Part shown: positions 1 to 9,548 of the stretch, in pieces
Position numbering within the stretch: position 1 is the first letter of the stretch
Layout of the letters: the number at the start of each line of letters is the position of its first letter
Assembly (NCBI RefSeq): GCF_001662875.1
Contig: NZ_JPVZ01000003.1
Location: 1 to 64,000, forward strand
Direction: 5' to 3'
From: Thalassospira tepidiphila MCCC 1A03514
GTDB lineage: Bacteria; Pseudomonadota; Alphaproteobacteria; Rhodospirillales; Thalassospiraceae
DNA: 64,000 nt
Made by a program: the position numbers and the translations under genes
Notes under the pieces: model-generated
What the model was told of the DNA's origin: nothing
Database searches by the model: none
Seen by the model: the letters and a program-made list of their open reading frames with translations, nothing else

Positions 1-71
1 GTCTGCGTTTCGCAATCCGTGAAGGCGGTCGTACCGTCGGCGCGGGCGTTGTTGCCAAGATCATCGAATAA
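1..71 (+). CDS. tuf: Elongation factor Tu, C-terminal end (partial)
   Basis: Only the last 22 codons are inside the window (frame from base 3). They read LRFAIREGGRTVGAGVVAKI, then IE and a TAA stop, which is the conserved C-terminus of the beta-barrel domain 3 of EF-Tu. EF-Tu delivers aminoacyl-tRNA to the ribosome as a GTP complex. Its place just before rpsJ is the usual str/S10 junction in alphaproteobacteria. The 5' part lies outside the window. Confidence 0.95.
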   Translation, partial: LRFAIREGGRTVGAGVVAKIIE

Positions 72-94
72 TTTTTTCTCTTGATCTTTGTGGA

Positions 95-119
95 GCGGGC
101 GGCTATGTAAGCCGCCCGC
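95..119 (+). terminator. Hairpin between tuf and rpsJ
   Basis: A perfect 10-bp stem (GCGGGCGGCT at 95-104 and AGCCGCCCGC at 110-119) closes a 5-base loop, 24 bases after the tuf stop. It is followed by AACACTTTTGC, not a clean U-tract, so it may be a weak terminator, an attenuator in the S10 leader, or an RNA-processing site between the str and S10 transcripts. Confidence 0.6.
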
Positions 120-191
120 AACACTTTTGCGGCAATCGTCAACTCCAGTTGAGGGGCCGGTGTCCTTTTGAGGGCTCCGGTACATAATTAC

Positions 192-500
192 ATGGATAGT
201 CAGAACATTCGCATTCGCCTCAAGGCGTTTGACCATCGCGTGCTGGATCAGTCCACGCGTGAGATCGTCAATACGGCGAAGCGCACTGGCGCAGAGGTCC
301 GCGGCCCGATTCCGCTGCCGACCCGCATCGAAAAGTACACTGTTCTGCGGTCTCCGCACGTGAACAAAAAGTCACGCGAACAGCTTGAAATCCGTACGCA
401 CAAGCGTCTTCTCGACATTGTCGACCCGACCCCGCAAACCGTCGATGCTCTTATGAAGCTCGACCTTGCGTCCGGTGTCGATGTCGAGATCAAACTTTAA
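192..500 (+). CDS. rpsJ: 30S ribosomal protein S10
   Basis: The 102-residue product starts [19 protein letters not shown] and carries the S10 signature RGPIPLPT. S10 sits in the head of the 30S subunit and also serves in NusB/NusE antitermination complexes. I chose ATG 192: an in-frame TTG at 168 would add eight non-conserved residues. This is the first gene of the S10 operon, 16 bases before rplC. Confidence 0.97.
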   Translation: MDSQNIRIRLKAFDHRVLDQSTREIVNTAKRTGAEVRGPIPLPTRIEKYTVLRSPHVNKKSREQLEIRTHKRLLDIVDPTPQTVDALMKLDLASGVDVEIKL

Positions 501-516
501 TCGGGAGTAAGCCGCA

Positions 517-1233
517 ATGCGTAGTGGACTTATTACCCAGAAGGTCGGTATGACCCGCGTCTTCAACGACGACGGTTCCCACCTTCCTGTAACCGTTCTG
601 AAGGTCGAAGATCTTCAGGTTGTCGCCAACCGTACCAACGACACCGACGGCTACGTCGCTGTTCAGCTTGGTTATGGCAAAGCGAAAGTGAAAAACGTAT
701 CCAAGCCGATGCGTGGCCACTTCGCCAAAGCCAAGGTTGAGCCGAAAGCCAAACTTGCTGAATTCCGCGTGAGCGAAGATGGCCTGATCGAAGTTGGTGC
801 AGAACTTGCTGCCACCCATTTCGTCGAAGGCCAGTACGTTGACGTAATCGGCACGTCCATCGGTAAAGGTTTTGCCGGTGCGATGAAGCGTCACAACTTC
901 GGTGGTCTGCGTGCGTCGCACGGTGTGTCTGTATCGCACCGTTCGCATGGTTCCACCGGTCAGTGCCAGGACCCGGGCCGCGTCTTCAAAGGTAAGAAGA
1001 TGGCTGGTCACCTCGGTGCCGCACGTGTAACCGTTCAGTCCCTTAAAGTCGTGTCTTCGGACGCCGACAAAGGCCTGATCCTGGTGCATGGTGCCGTTCC
1101 GGGTCACAAGGGTGCCTATGTCCTTGTCAAGGATGCCGTGAAGCGTGCTGCACCGGAAGGTCTGCCGTTCCCGGCCGCGCTCAAGGGTGCTGCCCCGGCC
1201 GCTGAAGAAGCTGTCGCCGAGGATAAGGAATAA
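517..1233 (+). CDS. rplC: 50S ribosomal protein L3
   Basis: At 238 residues this is longer than the usual 205-215. The core begins [16 protein letters not shown] and contains the internal loop [20 protein letters not shown] that reaches toward the peptidyl transferase centre. The last ~25 residues form an Ala/Glu-rich acidic tail ([13 protein letters not shown]), a feature of many alphaproteobacterial L3 proteins. L3 is an early 23S rRNA assembly protein. The gene lies 5 bases before rplD in the S10 operon. Confidence 0.97.
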   Translation: MRSGLITQKVGMTRVFNDDGSHLPVTVLKVEDLQVVANRTNDTDGYVAVQLGYGKAKVKNVSKPMRGHFAKAKVEPKAKLAEFRVSEDGLIEVGAELAATHFVEGQYVDVIGTSIGKGFAGAMKRHNFGGLRASHGVSVSHRSHGSTGQCQDPGRVFKGKKMAGHLGAARVTVQSLKVVSSDADKGLILVHGAVPGHKGAYVLVKDAVKRAAPEGLPFPAALKGAAPAAEEAVAEDKE

Positions 1234-1238
1234 GCATC

Positions 1239-1859
1239 ATGAAGCTCGACATTCTCAAACTTGACGCTTCCAAGTCCGGTAAGATTGATCTTGCAGAAGA
1301 CATCTTTGGTCTGGAAGTACGTCGTGACGTCCTGCACCGCATGGTGAACTGGCAGCTGGCAAAACGCCGTGCCGGTACTCACAAGGTAAAGGAAAAGTCC
1401 GAAGTTTCCGCAACCACGAAAAAATTCGTGCGTCAGAAGGGTAGTGGCGGTGCACGTCACGGTTCCCGTAAAGCCGCACAGTTCCGTGGTGGTGGTACCG
1501 TGCACGGTCCGCGCGTTCGCGACCACGCACACGATCTGACCAAGAAGTTCCGTAAACTCGCGCTGAAAACCGCTCTGTCGGCTAAGGCAAAAGACGGTAA
1601 GCTTATCGTTCTTGATAATGCGGAATTCTCGGACGCCAAAACCAAGAATCTGGTCGCAGTTTTCAATAAACTCGGCTGGAAGTCTGCACTGATCATCGAC
1701 GGTGCGCAGGTCAACGAAGGTTTTGCACGCGCAGCGCGCAACATCCCGCAGGTTGATGTGCTCCCGCAGATTGGTGCTAACGTCTATGACATCCTGCGCC
1801 GTGACACCCTGGTGCTGACCAAGGGTGCGGTCGAAGCGTTGGAGGCACGTCTCAAATGA
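1239..1859 (+). CDS. rplD: 50S ribosomal protein L4
   Basis: The 206-residue product has the L4 extended loop ([20 protein letters not shown], around residues 65-85) that lines the exit tunnel, and the globular C-terminal half with [12 protein letters not shown]. In E. coli L4 represses the S10 operon; no comparable leader structure is identified here. Its TGA overlaps the rplW ATG by four bases, so the two are probably translationally coupled. Confidence 0.97.
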   Translation: MKLDILKLDASKSGKIDLAEDIFGLEVRRDVLHRMVNWQLAKRRAGTHKVKEKSEVSATTKKFVRQKGSGGARHGSRKAAQFRGGGTVHGPRVRDHAHDLTKKFRKLALKTALSAKAKDGKLIVLDNAEFSDAKTKNLVAVFNKLGWKSALIIDGAQVNEGFARAARNIPQVDVLPQIGANVYDILRRDTLVLTKGAVEALEARLK

Positions 1860-2158
1860 CGATCATCAGCAAAGAGCGGATGTACGAAGTCATCCGCGCC
1901 CCGCATATCACTGAAAAGTCGACGCTGATTTCTGAACACAACGCAGTTGCGTTCAAAGTTGCGATCGACGCCACCAAGCCGGAGATCAAGGCTGCTGTGG
2001 AAGGTCTGTTCGGGGTGAAGGTCAAGGCGGTCAATACCTCTGTGGTAAAAGGAAAGACCAAGCGTTTTCGCGGTATTTCCGGTCGTCGGAGCGATTTCAA
2101 GAAAGCGATGGTGACCCTCGAAGAGGGCCAGTCCATCGATGTGACTACGGGAATCTAA
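1856..2158 (+). CDS. rplW: 50S ribosomal protein L23
   Basis: A 100-residue L23 with [15 protein letters not shown] near the N-terminus and the KTKRFRG loop. L23 lies at the peptide exit and is the docking site for trigger factor and the signal recognition particle. The start overlaps the end of rplD by four bases, and rplB follows after four bases. Confidence 0.97.
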   Translation: MTIISKERMYEVIRAPHITEKSTLISEHNAVAFKVAIDATKPEIKAAVEGLFGVKVKAVNTSVVKGKTKRFRGISGRRSDFKKAMVTLEEGQSIDVTTGI

Positions 2159-2162
2159 GACA

Positions 2163-2990
2163 ATGGCTTTGAAGAAGTTTAAACCAACCTCTCCTGGTCG
2201 CCGTCAGCTGGTTCTCGTGGATCGTTCTGATCTCCACAAGGGCAAGCCGATCAAAGCGTTGACCGAAGGTCTTCGCAAGAAAGGTGGCCGTAACAACACT
2301 GGTCGTATCACCGCCCGCCGTATTGGTGGTGGTCACAAACGTCGTTACCGTCTCATCGACTTCAAACGTACCAAGTTTGACGTCGTCGGTACCGTCGAGC
2401 GTTTGGAATATGATCCGAACCGTACCGCGTTTATCGCACTGGTTCGCTATTCCGACGACGAGCTGGCCTACATCCTCGCACCGCAGCGTCTCGCTGTCGG
2501 CGACAACATTGTTGCCGCTGAACGCGTAGACATTAAGCCGGGTAACGCCGCACCGCTGAAGAATATTCCGGTCGGTACCATTGTCCATAACGTCGAACTG
2601 AAAGCCGGTAAAGGTGGTCAGGTCGCACGTTCAGCAGGCTCGTATGTACAGCTTGTTGGTAAGGACCAGGGTTACGCCCAGCTTAAGCTGTCCTCCGGTG
2701 AGGTACGTTTGGTTCGTGGTGAATGCATGGCTACCATTGGTGCCGTGTCCAACCCGGACCATCAGAACTCGAACCTTGGTAAAGCCGGCCGTAATCGCTG
2801 GCTTGGCAAGCGTCCTTCGGTTCGTGGCGTTGCCATGAACCCGATCGATCACCCGCATGGTGGTGGTGAAGGTCGTACGTCGGGTGGTCGTCACCCGGTT
2901 ACGCCGTGGGGCAAGCCTACCAAGGGCAAACGTACCCGCTCGAACAAAAAGACCGACGCGCTCATCATGCGCCGTCGTCACAAGAGCTAA
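2163..2990 (+). CDS. rplB: 50S ribosomal protein L2
   Basis: A 275-residue L2, full length. The N-terminal OB-fold and SH3-like domains are followed by the highly conserved C-terminal segment with [16 protein letters not shown] from residue 230 and the basic end RRRHKS. L2 binds domain IV of 23S rRNA and is needed for subunit joining and peptidyl transfer. It lies 16 bases before rpsS. Confidence 0.98.
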   Translation: MALKKFKPTSPGRRQLVLVDRSDLHKGKPIKALTEGLRKKGGRNNTGRITARRIGGGHKRRYRLIDFKRTKFDVVGTVERLEYDPNRTAFIALVRYSDDELAYILAPQRLAVGDNIVAAERVDIKPGNAAPLKNIPVGTIVHNVELKAGKGGQVARSAGSYVQLVGKDQGYAQLKLSSGEVRLVRGECMATIGAVSNPDHQNSNLGKAGRNRWLGKRPSVRGVAMNPIDHPHGGGEGRTSGGRHPVTPWGKPTKGKRTRSNKKTDALIMRRRHKS

Positions 2991-3006
2991 CGGAGGAGGC
3001 TAGACT

Positions 3007-3285
3007 ATGGCGCGTTCCGTTTGGAAGGGTCCGTTTGTTGACGGATACCTTCTTAAGAAAGCCGATACTGTCCGTGCCTCAGGCCGGAATGAGGTAATTA
3101 AGACCTGGTCGCGGCGTTCGACGATTCTGCCGCAATTCGTAGGCCTCACCTTTGGGGTTTACAATGGCCAGAAATTCCTGCCGGTGCTCGTGACCGAAGA
3201 TATGATTGGTCACAAGTTCGGTGAATTCTCGCCGACCCGTACCTACTATGGTCACGCGGCCGACAAAAAGGCGAAGAGGAAGTAA
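3007..3285 (+). CDS. rpsS: 30S ribosomal protein S19
   Basis: A 92-residue S19 of standard length, beginning [18 protein letters not shown] and holding the conserved [11 protein letters not shown] and [10 protein letters not shown]-like (here [10 protein letters not shown]) segments with [12 protein letters not shown] at the end. S19 forms a complex with S13 in the 30S head and contacts the A-site region. It is preceded by GGAGGAGG and followed after two bases by rplV. Confidence 0.98.
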   Translation: MARSVWKGPFVDGYLLKKADTVRASGRNEVIKTWSRRSTILPQFVGLTFGVYNGQKFLPVLVTEDMIGHKFGEFSPTRTYYGHAADKKAKRK

Positions 3286-3287
3286 CG

Positions 3288-3668
3288 ATGGGTAAGAAAG
3301 CTGACATCCGTCGGCTGGCGGATAACGAGGCCGCGGCTTCGCTCCGGGCAGTACGCATTTCCCCGCGTAAGCTCAACCTCGTCGCCGAGTCGATTCGTGG
3401 TATGAAGGCAGAAGCTGCTTTGGCAGAACTGACCTTCTCCAATAAACGCATTTCGCAGGACGTCAAAAAGCTGCTGGAATCGGCAATTGCTAATGCCGAA
3501 AACAACCATCAGCTCGATGTTGACCGTCTCTATATTAAAGAGGCATCTGTTGGTAAGGCCTTCGTAATGAAGCGCTGGCGCGCCCGTGCACGCGGTCGTG
3601 TTGGCAAAATCATTAAGCCGTTCTCCAACATGCGCATCGTCGTTTGCGAACGTGAGGAGGCCGAGTAA
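3288..3668 (+). CDS. rplV: 50S ribosomal protein L22
   Basis: A 126-residue L22 with the [16 protein letters not shown] motif and the beta-hairpin [13 protein letters not shown] that lines the exit tunnel, a site of macrolide resistance changes in other bacteria. The last base of its TAA is the first base of the rpsC ATG, so translation is tightly coupled. Confidence 0.97.
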   Translation: MGKKADIRRLADNEAAASLRAVRISPRKLNLVAESIRGMKAEAALAELTFSNKRISQDVKKLLESAIANAENNHQLDVDRLYIKEASVGKAFVMKRWRARARGRVGKIIKPFSNMRIVVCEREEAE

Positions 3669-4354
3669 TGGGTCAGAAAATTAATCCGATCGGTCTGCGC
3701 GTTGGCATTAACCGTACCTGGGATTCCCGCTGGTACGCCAACAAGGCCGATTTCGCTGGTCTTCTTCACGAAGATCTCGCGATCCGCAATTTCATCTTCG
3801 ACCGTCTGAAACAGGCGGGTGTATCGAAGGTGATTATCGAACGTCCGGCGAAGAAAGCCCGCATTTCGATCCACACCGCTCGTCCGGGCGTTGTGATCGG
3901 GAAAAAAGGCCAGGACATCGAGAAGCTCAAGAACGATCTGCAGAAACTGGCAAATGCCGAAGTGCAGGTTAACATCATCGAGATCCGCAAGCCGGAACTC
4001 GATGCCAAGCTGGTCGCTGACAACATCGCCCAGCAGCTTGAGCGCCGTGTTTCGTTCCGTCGCGCTATGAAGCGCTCGGTTCAGAACGCAATGCGTCTCG
4101 GTGCCGGTGGCATTCGTATTAATGCTGCTGGTCGTCTTGGTGGCGCTGAAATCGCCCGTACCGAATGGTACCGTGAAGGTCGCGTTCCGCTGCATACCCT
4201 GCGTGCGGACGTTGATTATGGCACTTCGGAAGCACACACCACCTACGGTGTTTGCGGTCTGAAGGTCTGGATCTTCAAGGGCGAAATCATGGCACATGAT
4301 CCGTTGGCTTCTGAGCGTCGCGCTCTCGAGTCGGCTGGTTCCGGTCGTAAGTAA
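3668..4354 (+). CDS. rpsC: 30S ribosomal protein S3
   Basis: A 228-residue S3. It begins [20 protein letters not shown], carries a type II KH domain with [12 protein letters not shown], and ends in the S3 C-terminal domain ([20 protein letters not shown]). S3 forms part of the mRNA entry channel and its helicase activity. The gene overlaps rplV by one base and precedes rplP by 12. Confidence 0.98.
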   Translation: MGQKINPIGLRVGINRTWDSRWYANKADFAGLLHEDLAIRNFIFDRLKQAGVSKVIIERPAKKARISIHTARPGVVIGKKGQDIEKLKNDLQKLANAEVQVNIIEIRKPELDAKLVADNIAQQLERRVSFRRAMKRSVQNAMRLGAGGIRINAAGRLGGAEIARTEWYREGRVPLHTLRADVDYGTSEAHTTYGVCGLKVWIFKGEIMAHDPLASERRALESAGSGRK

Positions 4355-4366
4355 GGAGATCCCGAT

Positions 4367-4786
4367 ATGCTTTCTCCGAAACGTACAAAGTTCCGTAAAG
4401 CCCACAAAGGCCGCCTCAAAGGCGAAGCCAAGGGTGGTACCGAACTTAATTTCGGCGCTTATGGCTTGAAAGCCATGGAGCCGGAGCGTATAACGGCGCG
4501 TCAGATCGAAGCGGCTCGCCGCGCGATCACCCGCCACATGCGCCGTCAAGGCCGTGTGTGGATTCGCGTTTTCCCGGATCTCCCGGTCTCGCAGAAGCCT
4601 GCCGAAGTCCGTCAGGGTAAAGGTAAAGGCTCGCCTGAATATTGGGCGGCACGCGTTAAACCGGGTCGGATCATGTTTGAACTCGACGGTGTTCCGTTGG
4701 ATCTTGCACGCCGTGCTTTCGAGCTGGCAGCGGCAAAATTGCCGATCAAGACCAAGTTTGTCACCCGTCTTGGTGAAGGGGAGTAA
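4367..4786 (+). CDS. rplP: 50S ribosomal protein L16
   Basis: A 139-residue L16 starting [16 protein letters not shown] with the conserved RPGRIMFE-like ([12 protein letters not shown]) and GEYWAARV-like (SPEYWAARV) segments. L16 organises the A-site of the 50S subunit near the peptidyl transferase centre. AAGGAG lies just upstream of the ATG. Confidence 0.98.
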   Translation: MLSPKRTKFRKAHKGRLKGEAKGGTELNFGAYGLKAMEPERITARQIEAARRAITRHMRRQGRVWIRVFPDLPVSQKPAEVRQGKGKGSPEYWAARVKPGRIMFELDGVPLDLARRAFELAAAKLPIKTKFVTRLGEGE

Positions 4787-4792
4787 TTAGTG

Positions 4793-4993
4793 ATGAAAAT
4801 TGCTGATCTCCGCGCTAAAAGCGCTGACGAACTGAAGCAGCTGCTTCTGGACCTGCGTAAGGAATCGTTCAATATGCGTTTCCAGCAGGCTTCGGGGCAG
4901 TTCGAGAACACTGCGCGGGTCCGCCAGGTCCGTCGTGATATTGCCCGCATTAAAACCCTTCTCGGTAACGAGAAGGGTGCAACCGCGGCCTAA
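4793..4993 (+). CDS. rpmC: 50S ribosomal protein L29
   Basis: A 66-residue two-helix L29 ([18 protein letters not shown]) with the conserved [20 protein letters not shown] segment. It sits at the tunnel exit beside L23. Two starts are possible: GTG 4790 directly before ATG 4793. I prefer ATG because GGGGAG at 4778-4783 is well spaced from it and MKIADLR is the usual family N-terminus. Confidence 0.95.
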   Translation: MKIADLRAKSADELKQLLLDLRKESFNMRFQQASGQFENTARVRQVRRDIARIKTLLGNEKGATAA

Positions 4994-5019
4994 CTGGACA
5001 CGCAGAGGAGTAGACACAC

Positions 5020-5253
5020 ATGCCGAGGCGTGTATTGCAGGGGACAGTCGTTTCGACCAAAAACGACAAGACCGTGGTGGTCCGAGTGGAGCGCCAGGTC
5101 ATGCACCCGCTGTATAAAAAGTACGTGCGTAAGTCGAAGAAATTCCACGCGCACGATGAAGAGAACCGCTTCAAAACGGGTGACGTTGTTCGCATTCGCG
5201 AATGCAAACCGATCTCGAAGTTGAAGTCTTGGGAAGTAGTGGTCGAGGAGTGA
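5020..5253 (+). CDS. rpsQ: 30S ribosomal protein S17
   Basis: A 77-residue OB-fold S17 with [20 protein letters not shown] and the family signature [20 protein letters not shown]17 is a primary binder of the 5' domain of 16S rRNA. AGAGGAG precedes the ATG. The 34-base gap to rplN is where the S10 and spc operons divide in E. coli; no separate promoter is obvious here. Confidence 0.97.
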   Translation: MPRRVLQGTVVSTKNDKTVVVRVERQVMHPLYKKYVRKSKKFHAHDEENRFKTGDVVRIRECKPISKLKSWEVVVEE

Positions 5254-5287
5254 GTCCTCAGCCCAATCATAGTCAAGGGGTAAACCC

Positions 5288-5656
5288 ATGATCCAGATGC
5301 AGTCCAATCTGGACGTCGCCGACAACAGCGGCGCTCGCCGCGTCCAGTGCATCAAGGTGCTGGGCGGCTCGAAGCGCAAAACCGCCAACGTTGGTGATGT
5401 TATCGTGGTTTCCGTCAAGGAAGCCATTCCGCGCGGTCGCGTAAAGAAGGGTGCAGTTCACAAAGCTGTCATCGTTCGCACCGCAAAGGAAATTCGTCGT
5501 GCCGATGGCTCGGCGATCCGCTTTGACCGCAACGCTGCCGTTCTCATTAATGCGAACGGCGAGCCGATCGGCACGCGTATTTTTGGCCCGGTAACCCGTG
5601 AACTTCGTTCTAAAGGTTACATGAAGATCATTTCGCTCGCTCCGGAGGTGCTGTAA
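5288..5656 (+). CDS. rplN: 50S ribosomal protein L14
   Basis: A 122-residue L14 beginning [18 protein letters not shown] with [15 protein letters not shown]-like signature and the C-terminal [19 protein letters not shown]. It lies at the subunit interface and contacts 16S helix 14. It opens the spc gene order; its last base is the first base of the rplX ATG. Confidence 0.98.
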   Translation: MIQMQSNLDVADNSGARRVQCIKVLGGSKRKTANVGDVIVVSVKEAIPRGRVKKGAVHKAVIVRTAKEIRRADGSAIRFDRNAAVLINANGEPIGTRIFGPVTRELRSKGYMKIISLAPEVL

Positions 5657-5973
5657 TGGCTGCCAAGATTAAAAAGGGCGATCGCGTCGTTGTTCTGACG
5701 GGTAAAGACAAAGGGAAAACCGGCGAAGTTCTCGCCGCTTTCCCGACCGAGAACAAAGTTCTGGTTTCGGGCATTAACCTGGTGAAACGTCACCAGCGCC
5801 CGACCGGTGCTGATGCTGGTGGCATCGTCGAAAAGGAAGCAAAAATTGCTGTTTCCAACGTCGCGATTGTTGACCCGAAAGAAAACAAGCCGACCCGCGT
5901 CGGTTTCAAGACCCTCGATGATGGTCGCAAGGTTCGCGTAGCGAAGCTCAGCGGCGAAGTCATCGACAACTGA
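5656..5973 (+). CDS. rplX: 50S ribosomal protein L24
   Basis: A 105-residue L24 with an N-terminal KOW domain ([20 protein letters not shown]), the standard length for the family. L24 initiates 23S rRNA folding at the 5' end. It overlaps rplN by one base and precedes rplE by 11. Confidence 0.98.
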   Translation: MAAKIKKGDRVVVLTGKDKGKTGEVLAAFPTENKVLVSGINLVKRHQRPTGADAGGIVEKEAKIAVSNVAIVDPKENKPTRVGFKTLDDGRKVRVAKLSGEVIDN

Positions 5974-5984
5974 GGGACGGAAAA

Positions 5985-6524
5985 ATGACGCGCCTGCGCG
6001 AACATTACAAAGAAGTGGTGCGTGACGCACTCCAGAAGGAGTTCTCCTACGAGAACACCATGGAGATTCCGCGCCTCGAGAAAATCGTGATCAACATGGG
6101 TGTCGGCGACGCCACCCAGGATCGTAAGAAGCTGGAAGGTGCTGCTGCGGATCTCGCTGCTATCACCGGTCAGAAGCCTGTCTTCACCAAAGCGAAAAAG
6201 TCCGTTGCGGCTTTCAAGCTGCGTGAAGGTATGAACATCGGTTGTAAAGTGACCTTGCGTCGCGACCGTATGTTTGAGTTCTTGGACCGCCTGGTCACCA
6301 TCGCGCTGCCGCGCGTTCGTGACTTCCGCGGCCTGAACAAAAAATCTTTCGATGGTCGTGGCAACTTTGCCATGGGCTTGAAAGAACAGTTCGTCTTTCC
6401 TGAGGTAGAGTACGACAAAGTCGACTCTGTTCGCGGGATGGATATCATCATTTGTACCACGGCTAAGTCCGACGATGAAGCTCTCGCCCTTCTTAAGGGC
6501 TTTGATCTTCCGTTCGGAAACTAA
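5985..6524 (+). CDS. rplE: 50S ribosomal protein L5
   Basis: A 179-residue L5 with the conserved [13 protein letters not shown] and [20 protein letters not shown] segments. L5 binds 5S rRNA with L18 and touches S13 across the intersubunit bridge. Standard length and position in the spc cluster; rpsN begins 13 bases later. Confidence 0.98.
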   Translation: MTRLREHYKEVVRDALQKEFSYENTMEIPRLEKIVINMGVGDATQDRKKLEGAAADLAAITGQKPVFTKAKKSVAAFKLREGMNIGCKVTLRRDRMFEFLDRLVTIALPRVRDFRGLNKKSFDGRGNFAMGLKEQFVFPEVEYDKVDSVRGMDIIICTTAKSDDEALALLKGFDLPFGN

Positions 6525-6537
6525 CGGAGGTTGGCCC

Positions 6538-6843
6538 ATGGCCAAGAAAAGCGCTGTAGAGCGTGAACTCAAACGTGAACGCCTGGCAAAAAAATATTCT
6601 GCCAAGCGTGCCGCCCTTAAAGCGGTTATCGCAAATCGCGAGACGACCCCTGAGGATCGTATCGTTGCTGTGATGAAACTCGCCCAGCTGCCGCGTAACT
6701 CGGCTCGTATCCGTCAGCGTATTCGCTGCCAGATCACCGGTCGTCCGCGTGGTGTCTATCGCAAATTCCGCCTGTCCCGTATCGCGCTTCGTGAACTTGC
6801 TTCACGTGGTCAGATTCCGGGCATGGTGAAGTCGAGCTGGTAA
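6538..6843 (+). CDS. rpsN: 30S ribosomal protein S14, zinc-free type
   Basis: A 101-residue long-form S14: [19 protein letters not shown] followed by the C-terminal signature [15 protein letters not shown]. The CxxC pairs of the zinc-binding form are absent, so this is the zinc-independent type. I start at ATG 6538, preceded by CGGAGG; an in-frame upstream ATG (6475) lies inside rplE and would add unrelated residues. Confidence 0.97.
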   Translation: MAKKSAVERELKRERLAKKYSAKRAALKAVIANRETTPEDRIVAVMKLAQLPRNSARIRQRIRCQITGRPRGVYRKFRLSRIALRELASRGQIPGMVKSSW

Positions 6844-6855
6844 GGAGGACATCAC

Positions 6856-7254
6856 ATGTCGATGACTGATCCAGTCGGTGATATGCTCACGCGTATCCGT
6901 AACGGCCAGCGCGTTGGTAAATCCAGCGTCGTTTCGCCGGCTTCGAAACTGCGTACCGGTGTGCTGGATGTTCTCCAGCGCGAAGGTTATATCCGCGGTT
7001 ACAATGTTAATGAAATTCGCAAGGGCGTCAGCGAAATCACCATCGAACTCAAATATTTTGAGGGTGATGGCGTGATTAAGCAGATCGACCGCGTCTCGAC
7101 CCCGGGTCGTCGTGTATATTCGAAGATCAAAGATCTTCCGAAGGTATATAACGGTCTGGGCATCGCAGTCCTGTCCACTCCGCGAGGGGTTCTATCGGAT
7201 CAGGAGGCTCGCGAGCAGAATGTCGGCGGCGAAATCCTCTGCAAGGTATTCTAA
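6856..7254 (+). CDS. rpsH: 30S ribosomal protein S8
   Basis: A 132-residue S8 beginning [18 protein letters not shown] with the C-terminal [20 protein letters not shown] signature. S8 is a primary 16S central-domain binder and, in E. coli, the translational repressor of the spc operon; no S8-like mRNA site was identified here. AAGGAGG precedes the start. Confidence 0.98.
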   Translation: MSMTDPVGDMLTRIRNGQRVGKSSVVSPASKLRTGVLDVLQREGYIRGYNVNEIRKGVSEITIELKYFEGDGVIKQIDRVSTPGRRVYSKIKDLPKVYNGLGIAVLSTPRGVLSDQEAREQNVGGEILCKVF

Positions 7255-7266
7255 GGAGGGCCAACG

Positions 7267-7800
7267 ATGTCGCGAGTAGGAAAAAACCCGGTGGTCGTGC
7301 CTAACGGCGTTACCATCACCTTGACCGAAGAGCAGATCAGCGCAAAAGGCAAGCTCGGTGAGCTTAACCTGGCTTTGACCTCGGACGTATCCGTCACTCA
7401 GGAAGATAACCAGATCTTCGTGAAACCTAAAAACGATAGCAAGCGCGCACGTGCCCTTTGGGGTACTACCCGTGCCAATATCGCGAACCTCGTTACCGGG
7501 GTTTCGGAAGGGTTCACCAAGAAACTGGAAATCACCGGTGTTGGTTACCGTGCGCAGGTTCAGGGCAAAAACCTGGTTCTGCAGCTTGGCTTCTCACATG
7601 ACGTAGAAATGGAGATCCCTGCGGGTCTTAACGTCGTTGCTGAAAAGCCGACCCTCGTCGCCATTTCTGGCGCAGATAAACAACTCGTTGGTCAGTTCGC
7701 TGCGAATGCACGCGGCTGGCGCGGTCCGGAGCCTTACAAAGGCAAGGGTGTCCGCTACGAAGGCGAGTATATCTTGCGCAAAGAAGGCAAGAAGAAGTAA
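7267..7800 (+). CDS. rplF: 50S ribosomal protein L6
   Basis: A 177-residue L6 with [15 protein letters not shown] at the N-terminus and the C-terminal signature [16 protein letters not shown]. Two tandem alpha/beta domains place it near the factor-binding stalk base. AAGGAGG lies just upstream; rplR follows after 11 bases. Confidence 0.98.
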   Translation: MSRVGKNPVVVPNGVTITLTEEQISAKGKLGELNLALTSDVSVTQEDNQIFVKPKNDSKRARALWGTTRANIANLVTGVSEGFTKKLEITGVGYRAQVQGKNLVLQLGFSHDVEMEIPAGLNVVAEKPTLVAISGADKQLVGQFAANARGWRGPEPYKGKGVRYEGEYILRKEGKKK

Positions 7801-7811
7801 GGACAGGCACG

Positions 7812-8165
7812 ATGAAAAACGTGAGAAGCCTATTCGAACGCCGCAAGCGTCGCGTTCGTTTTGCGATCCGCCAGAAAGCGGCCGGTCGCCCGCGCCTCAG
7901 CGTGCACCGTTCGAACGCCCACATCTATGCTCAGATCATCGACGACGTCAAAGGCACCACCCTGGTGGCTGCCTCGACGATGGAGAAAGATCTGAAGGCG
8001 AAAGGCAGCAATGCCGACGCCGCTGCTCTGGTTGGCAAGGCAATTGCCGAGCGCGCAGTCAAAGCTGGTGTGAAAACGGTCGTTTTCGATCGTGGCGGGT
8101 ATCTGTTCCATGGCCGGGTGAAAGCTCTGGCCGATGCCGCCCGTGAGGGCGGTCTGGACTTCTAA
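7812..8165 (+). CDS. rplR: 50S ribosomal protein L18
   Basis: A 117-residue L18 with the basic N-terminal tail ([14 protein letters not shown]), [18 protein letters not shown] and the C-terminal [24 protein letters not shown]. It binds 5S rRNA together with L5. Standard length and position. Confidence 0.98.
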   Translation: MKNVRSLFERRKRRVRFAIRQKAAGRPRLSVHRSNAHIYAQIIDDVKGTTLVAASTMEKDLKAKGSNADAAALVGKAIAERAVKAGVKTVVFDRGGYLFHGRVKALADAAREGGLDF

Positions 8166-8176
8166 GGAGCACGACC

Positions 8177-8752
8177 ATGGCACGTAACCAGAATCAACAG
8201 CAGCAGGCGCCGAAAGCCCGTGAAGAAAACGAACTCGTCGACAAGCTGGTTGGTATCAACCGCGTCGCGAAAGTCGTTAAGGGCGGCCGTCGCTTTGCTT
8301 TCTCCGCAATGGTAGTTGTCGGTGACCAGCGCGGTCGCGTCGGATACGGCACGGGTAAAGCCCGTGAAGTTCCGGAAGCGATCCGTAAGGCCACCGAAGC
8401 TGCTAAACGTAACATGATCCGCGTTCCGCTGCGTGAAGGCCGTACCCTTCACCATGATACGCAGGGCCATTTCGGCGCAGGCAAGGTTATCCTTCGCTCC
8501 GCTCCGGCTGGTACCGGTATCATCGCAGGCGGTGCGATGCGTGCGGTTTTCGAAACCATGGGCGTTCAGGACGTTGTGTCCAAATGCACCGGTTCGAACA
8601 ACCCGCACAACGTGATCCGCGCAACCCTTGACGCTCTGGTCAACGGTGCTTCCCCGCGTCAGGTCGCTGCTAAGCGTGGCCTGAAAGTCGGTGACGTCGT
8701 TGCCCGTCGCGATAGCGGTTCGGCTGCTGCCGCCGTTCTCGAAAAGGAGTAA
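8177..8752 (+). CDS. rpsE: 30S ribosomal protein S5
   Basis: A 191-residue S5 with the double-stranded RNA-binding signature [20 protein letters not shown] and the conserved [16 protein letters not shown]5 lines the mRNA entry and affects decoding accuracy. The first ~20 residues are Gln/Ala-rich and slightly longer than in E. coli. rpmD follows after six bases. Confidence 0.98.
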   Translation: MARNQNQQQQAPKAREENELVDKLVGINRVAKVVKGGRRFAFSAMVVVGDQRGRVGYGTGKAREVPEAIRKATEAAKRNMIRVPLREGRTLHHDTQGHFGAGKVILRSAPAGTGIIAGGAMRAVFETMGVQDVVSKCTGSNNPHNVIRATLDALVNGASPRQVAAKRGLKVGDVVARRDSGSAAAAVLEKE

Positions 8753-8758
8753 TTCGAT

Positions 8759-8953
8759 ATGGCTGCTAAGAAAAAAGCGACCGTACGCGTTACCCAGACG
8801 GGTTCGCCGATCGGACGTCCGGCTGATCAGCGCCAGACCCTTGTTGGTCTTGGCCTGAACAAACTGCACCGGACTCGTGAGCTGGAAGATACTCCGGCTG
8901 TTCGCGGTATGATCGCAAAGGTCAAACACCTCGTCCGTGTGGACGAGGCTTGA
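8759..8953 (+). CDS. rpmD: 50S ribosomal protein L30
   Basis: A 64-residue L30 with the typical [23 protein letters not shown] and [11 protein letters not shown] segments. It is a small 23S-binding protein not universal in bacteria. AAAAGGAG precedes the ATG within the end of rpsE. The gene ends GAGGCTTGA, 29 bases before rplO. Confidence 0.97.
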   Translation: MAAKKKATVRVTQTGSPIGRPADQRQTLVGLGLNKLHRTRELEDTPAVRGMIAKVKHLVRVDEA

Positions 8954-8982
8954 TTGACCCCAGATCGAAAAGGTGTTGAACG

Positions 8983-9468
8983 ATGAAACTCAACGAACTC
9001 GCCGATAACCCGGGTGCCCGCAAGGCGCGCACCCGCGTCGGTCGCGGCATCGGTTCGGGCAAAGGCAAAACTTCTGGCGCAGGTCAGAAGGGTCAGAAGT
9101 CCCGTTCGGGTGTAGCCATCAATGGCTTCGAAGGTGGGCAGATGCCTATCTATCGCCGTCTTCCGAAACGCGGCTTCAAAAACCCGTTCAAGAAACAGTT
9201 CGGCGTTGTGAACCTTGGTACCCTTCAGACTGCCGTTGATAACGGCGTTCTTGAAGAAGGTGCAAATGTCACCGTCGCTGTTCTTGCGGAAAAAGGTCTG
9301 GCTCGTCCGCAGAAAGACGGTCTGCGTCTTCTTGCCAAAGGCGAACTGAAAGCGAAACTGAACATCGAAATCTCCGGTGCTTCCAAAGCAGCTGTTGAAG
9401 CTGTCGAGAAAGCTGGTGGTTCGGTCAAGGTTCTTGCTCCGGTCGCTGCTGCAGAATCCGCAGAATAA
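8983..9468 (+). CDS. rplO: 50S ribosomal protein L15
   Basis: A 161-residue L15 with [21 protein letters not shown] near the N-terminus and [17 protein letters not shown]. The last ~15 residues form a short Ala/Glu tail beyond the core ([13 protein letters not shown]). L15 is a late assembly protein linking 23S domains. An 80-base gap with a long hairpin separates it from secY. Confidence 0.98.
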   Translation: MKLNELADNPGARKARTRVGRGIGSGKGKTSGAGQKGQKSRSGVAINGFEGGQMPIYRRLPKRGFKNPFKKQFGVVNLGTLQTAVDNGVLEEGANVTVAVLAEKGLARPQKDGLRLLAKGELKAKLNIEISGASKAAVEAVEKAGGSVKVLAPVAAAESAE

Positions 9469-9485
9469 GCCTAAATTGACTTCGA

Positions 9486-9520
9486 GAGGGTCCGGTTCCA
9501 GTACACGGGACCGGACCCTC
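9486..9520 (+). terminator. Long hairpin between rplO and secY
   Basis: GAGGGTCCGGT at 9486-9496 pairs perfectly with ACCGGACCCTC at 9510-9520, extended inward by a G-U pair and two more pairs around a 7-base loop. It ends 28 bases before the secY ATG and has no U-tract (CAGTTTATG follows). It could be a partial terminator, a processing site that lowers secY relative to ribosomal proteins, or an mRNA-stabilising structure. Confidence 0.6.
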
Positions 9521-9548
9521 CAGTTTATGTGTATTGGGAGATGAGTGC

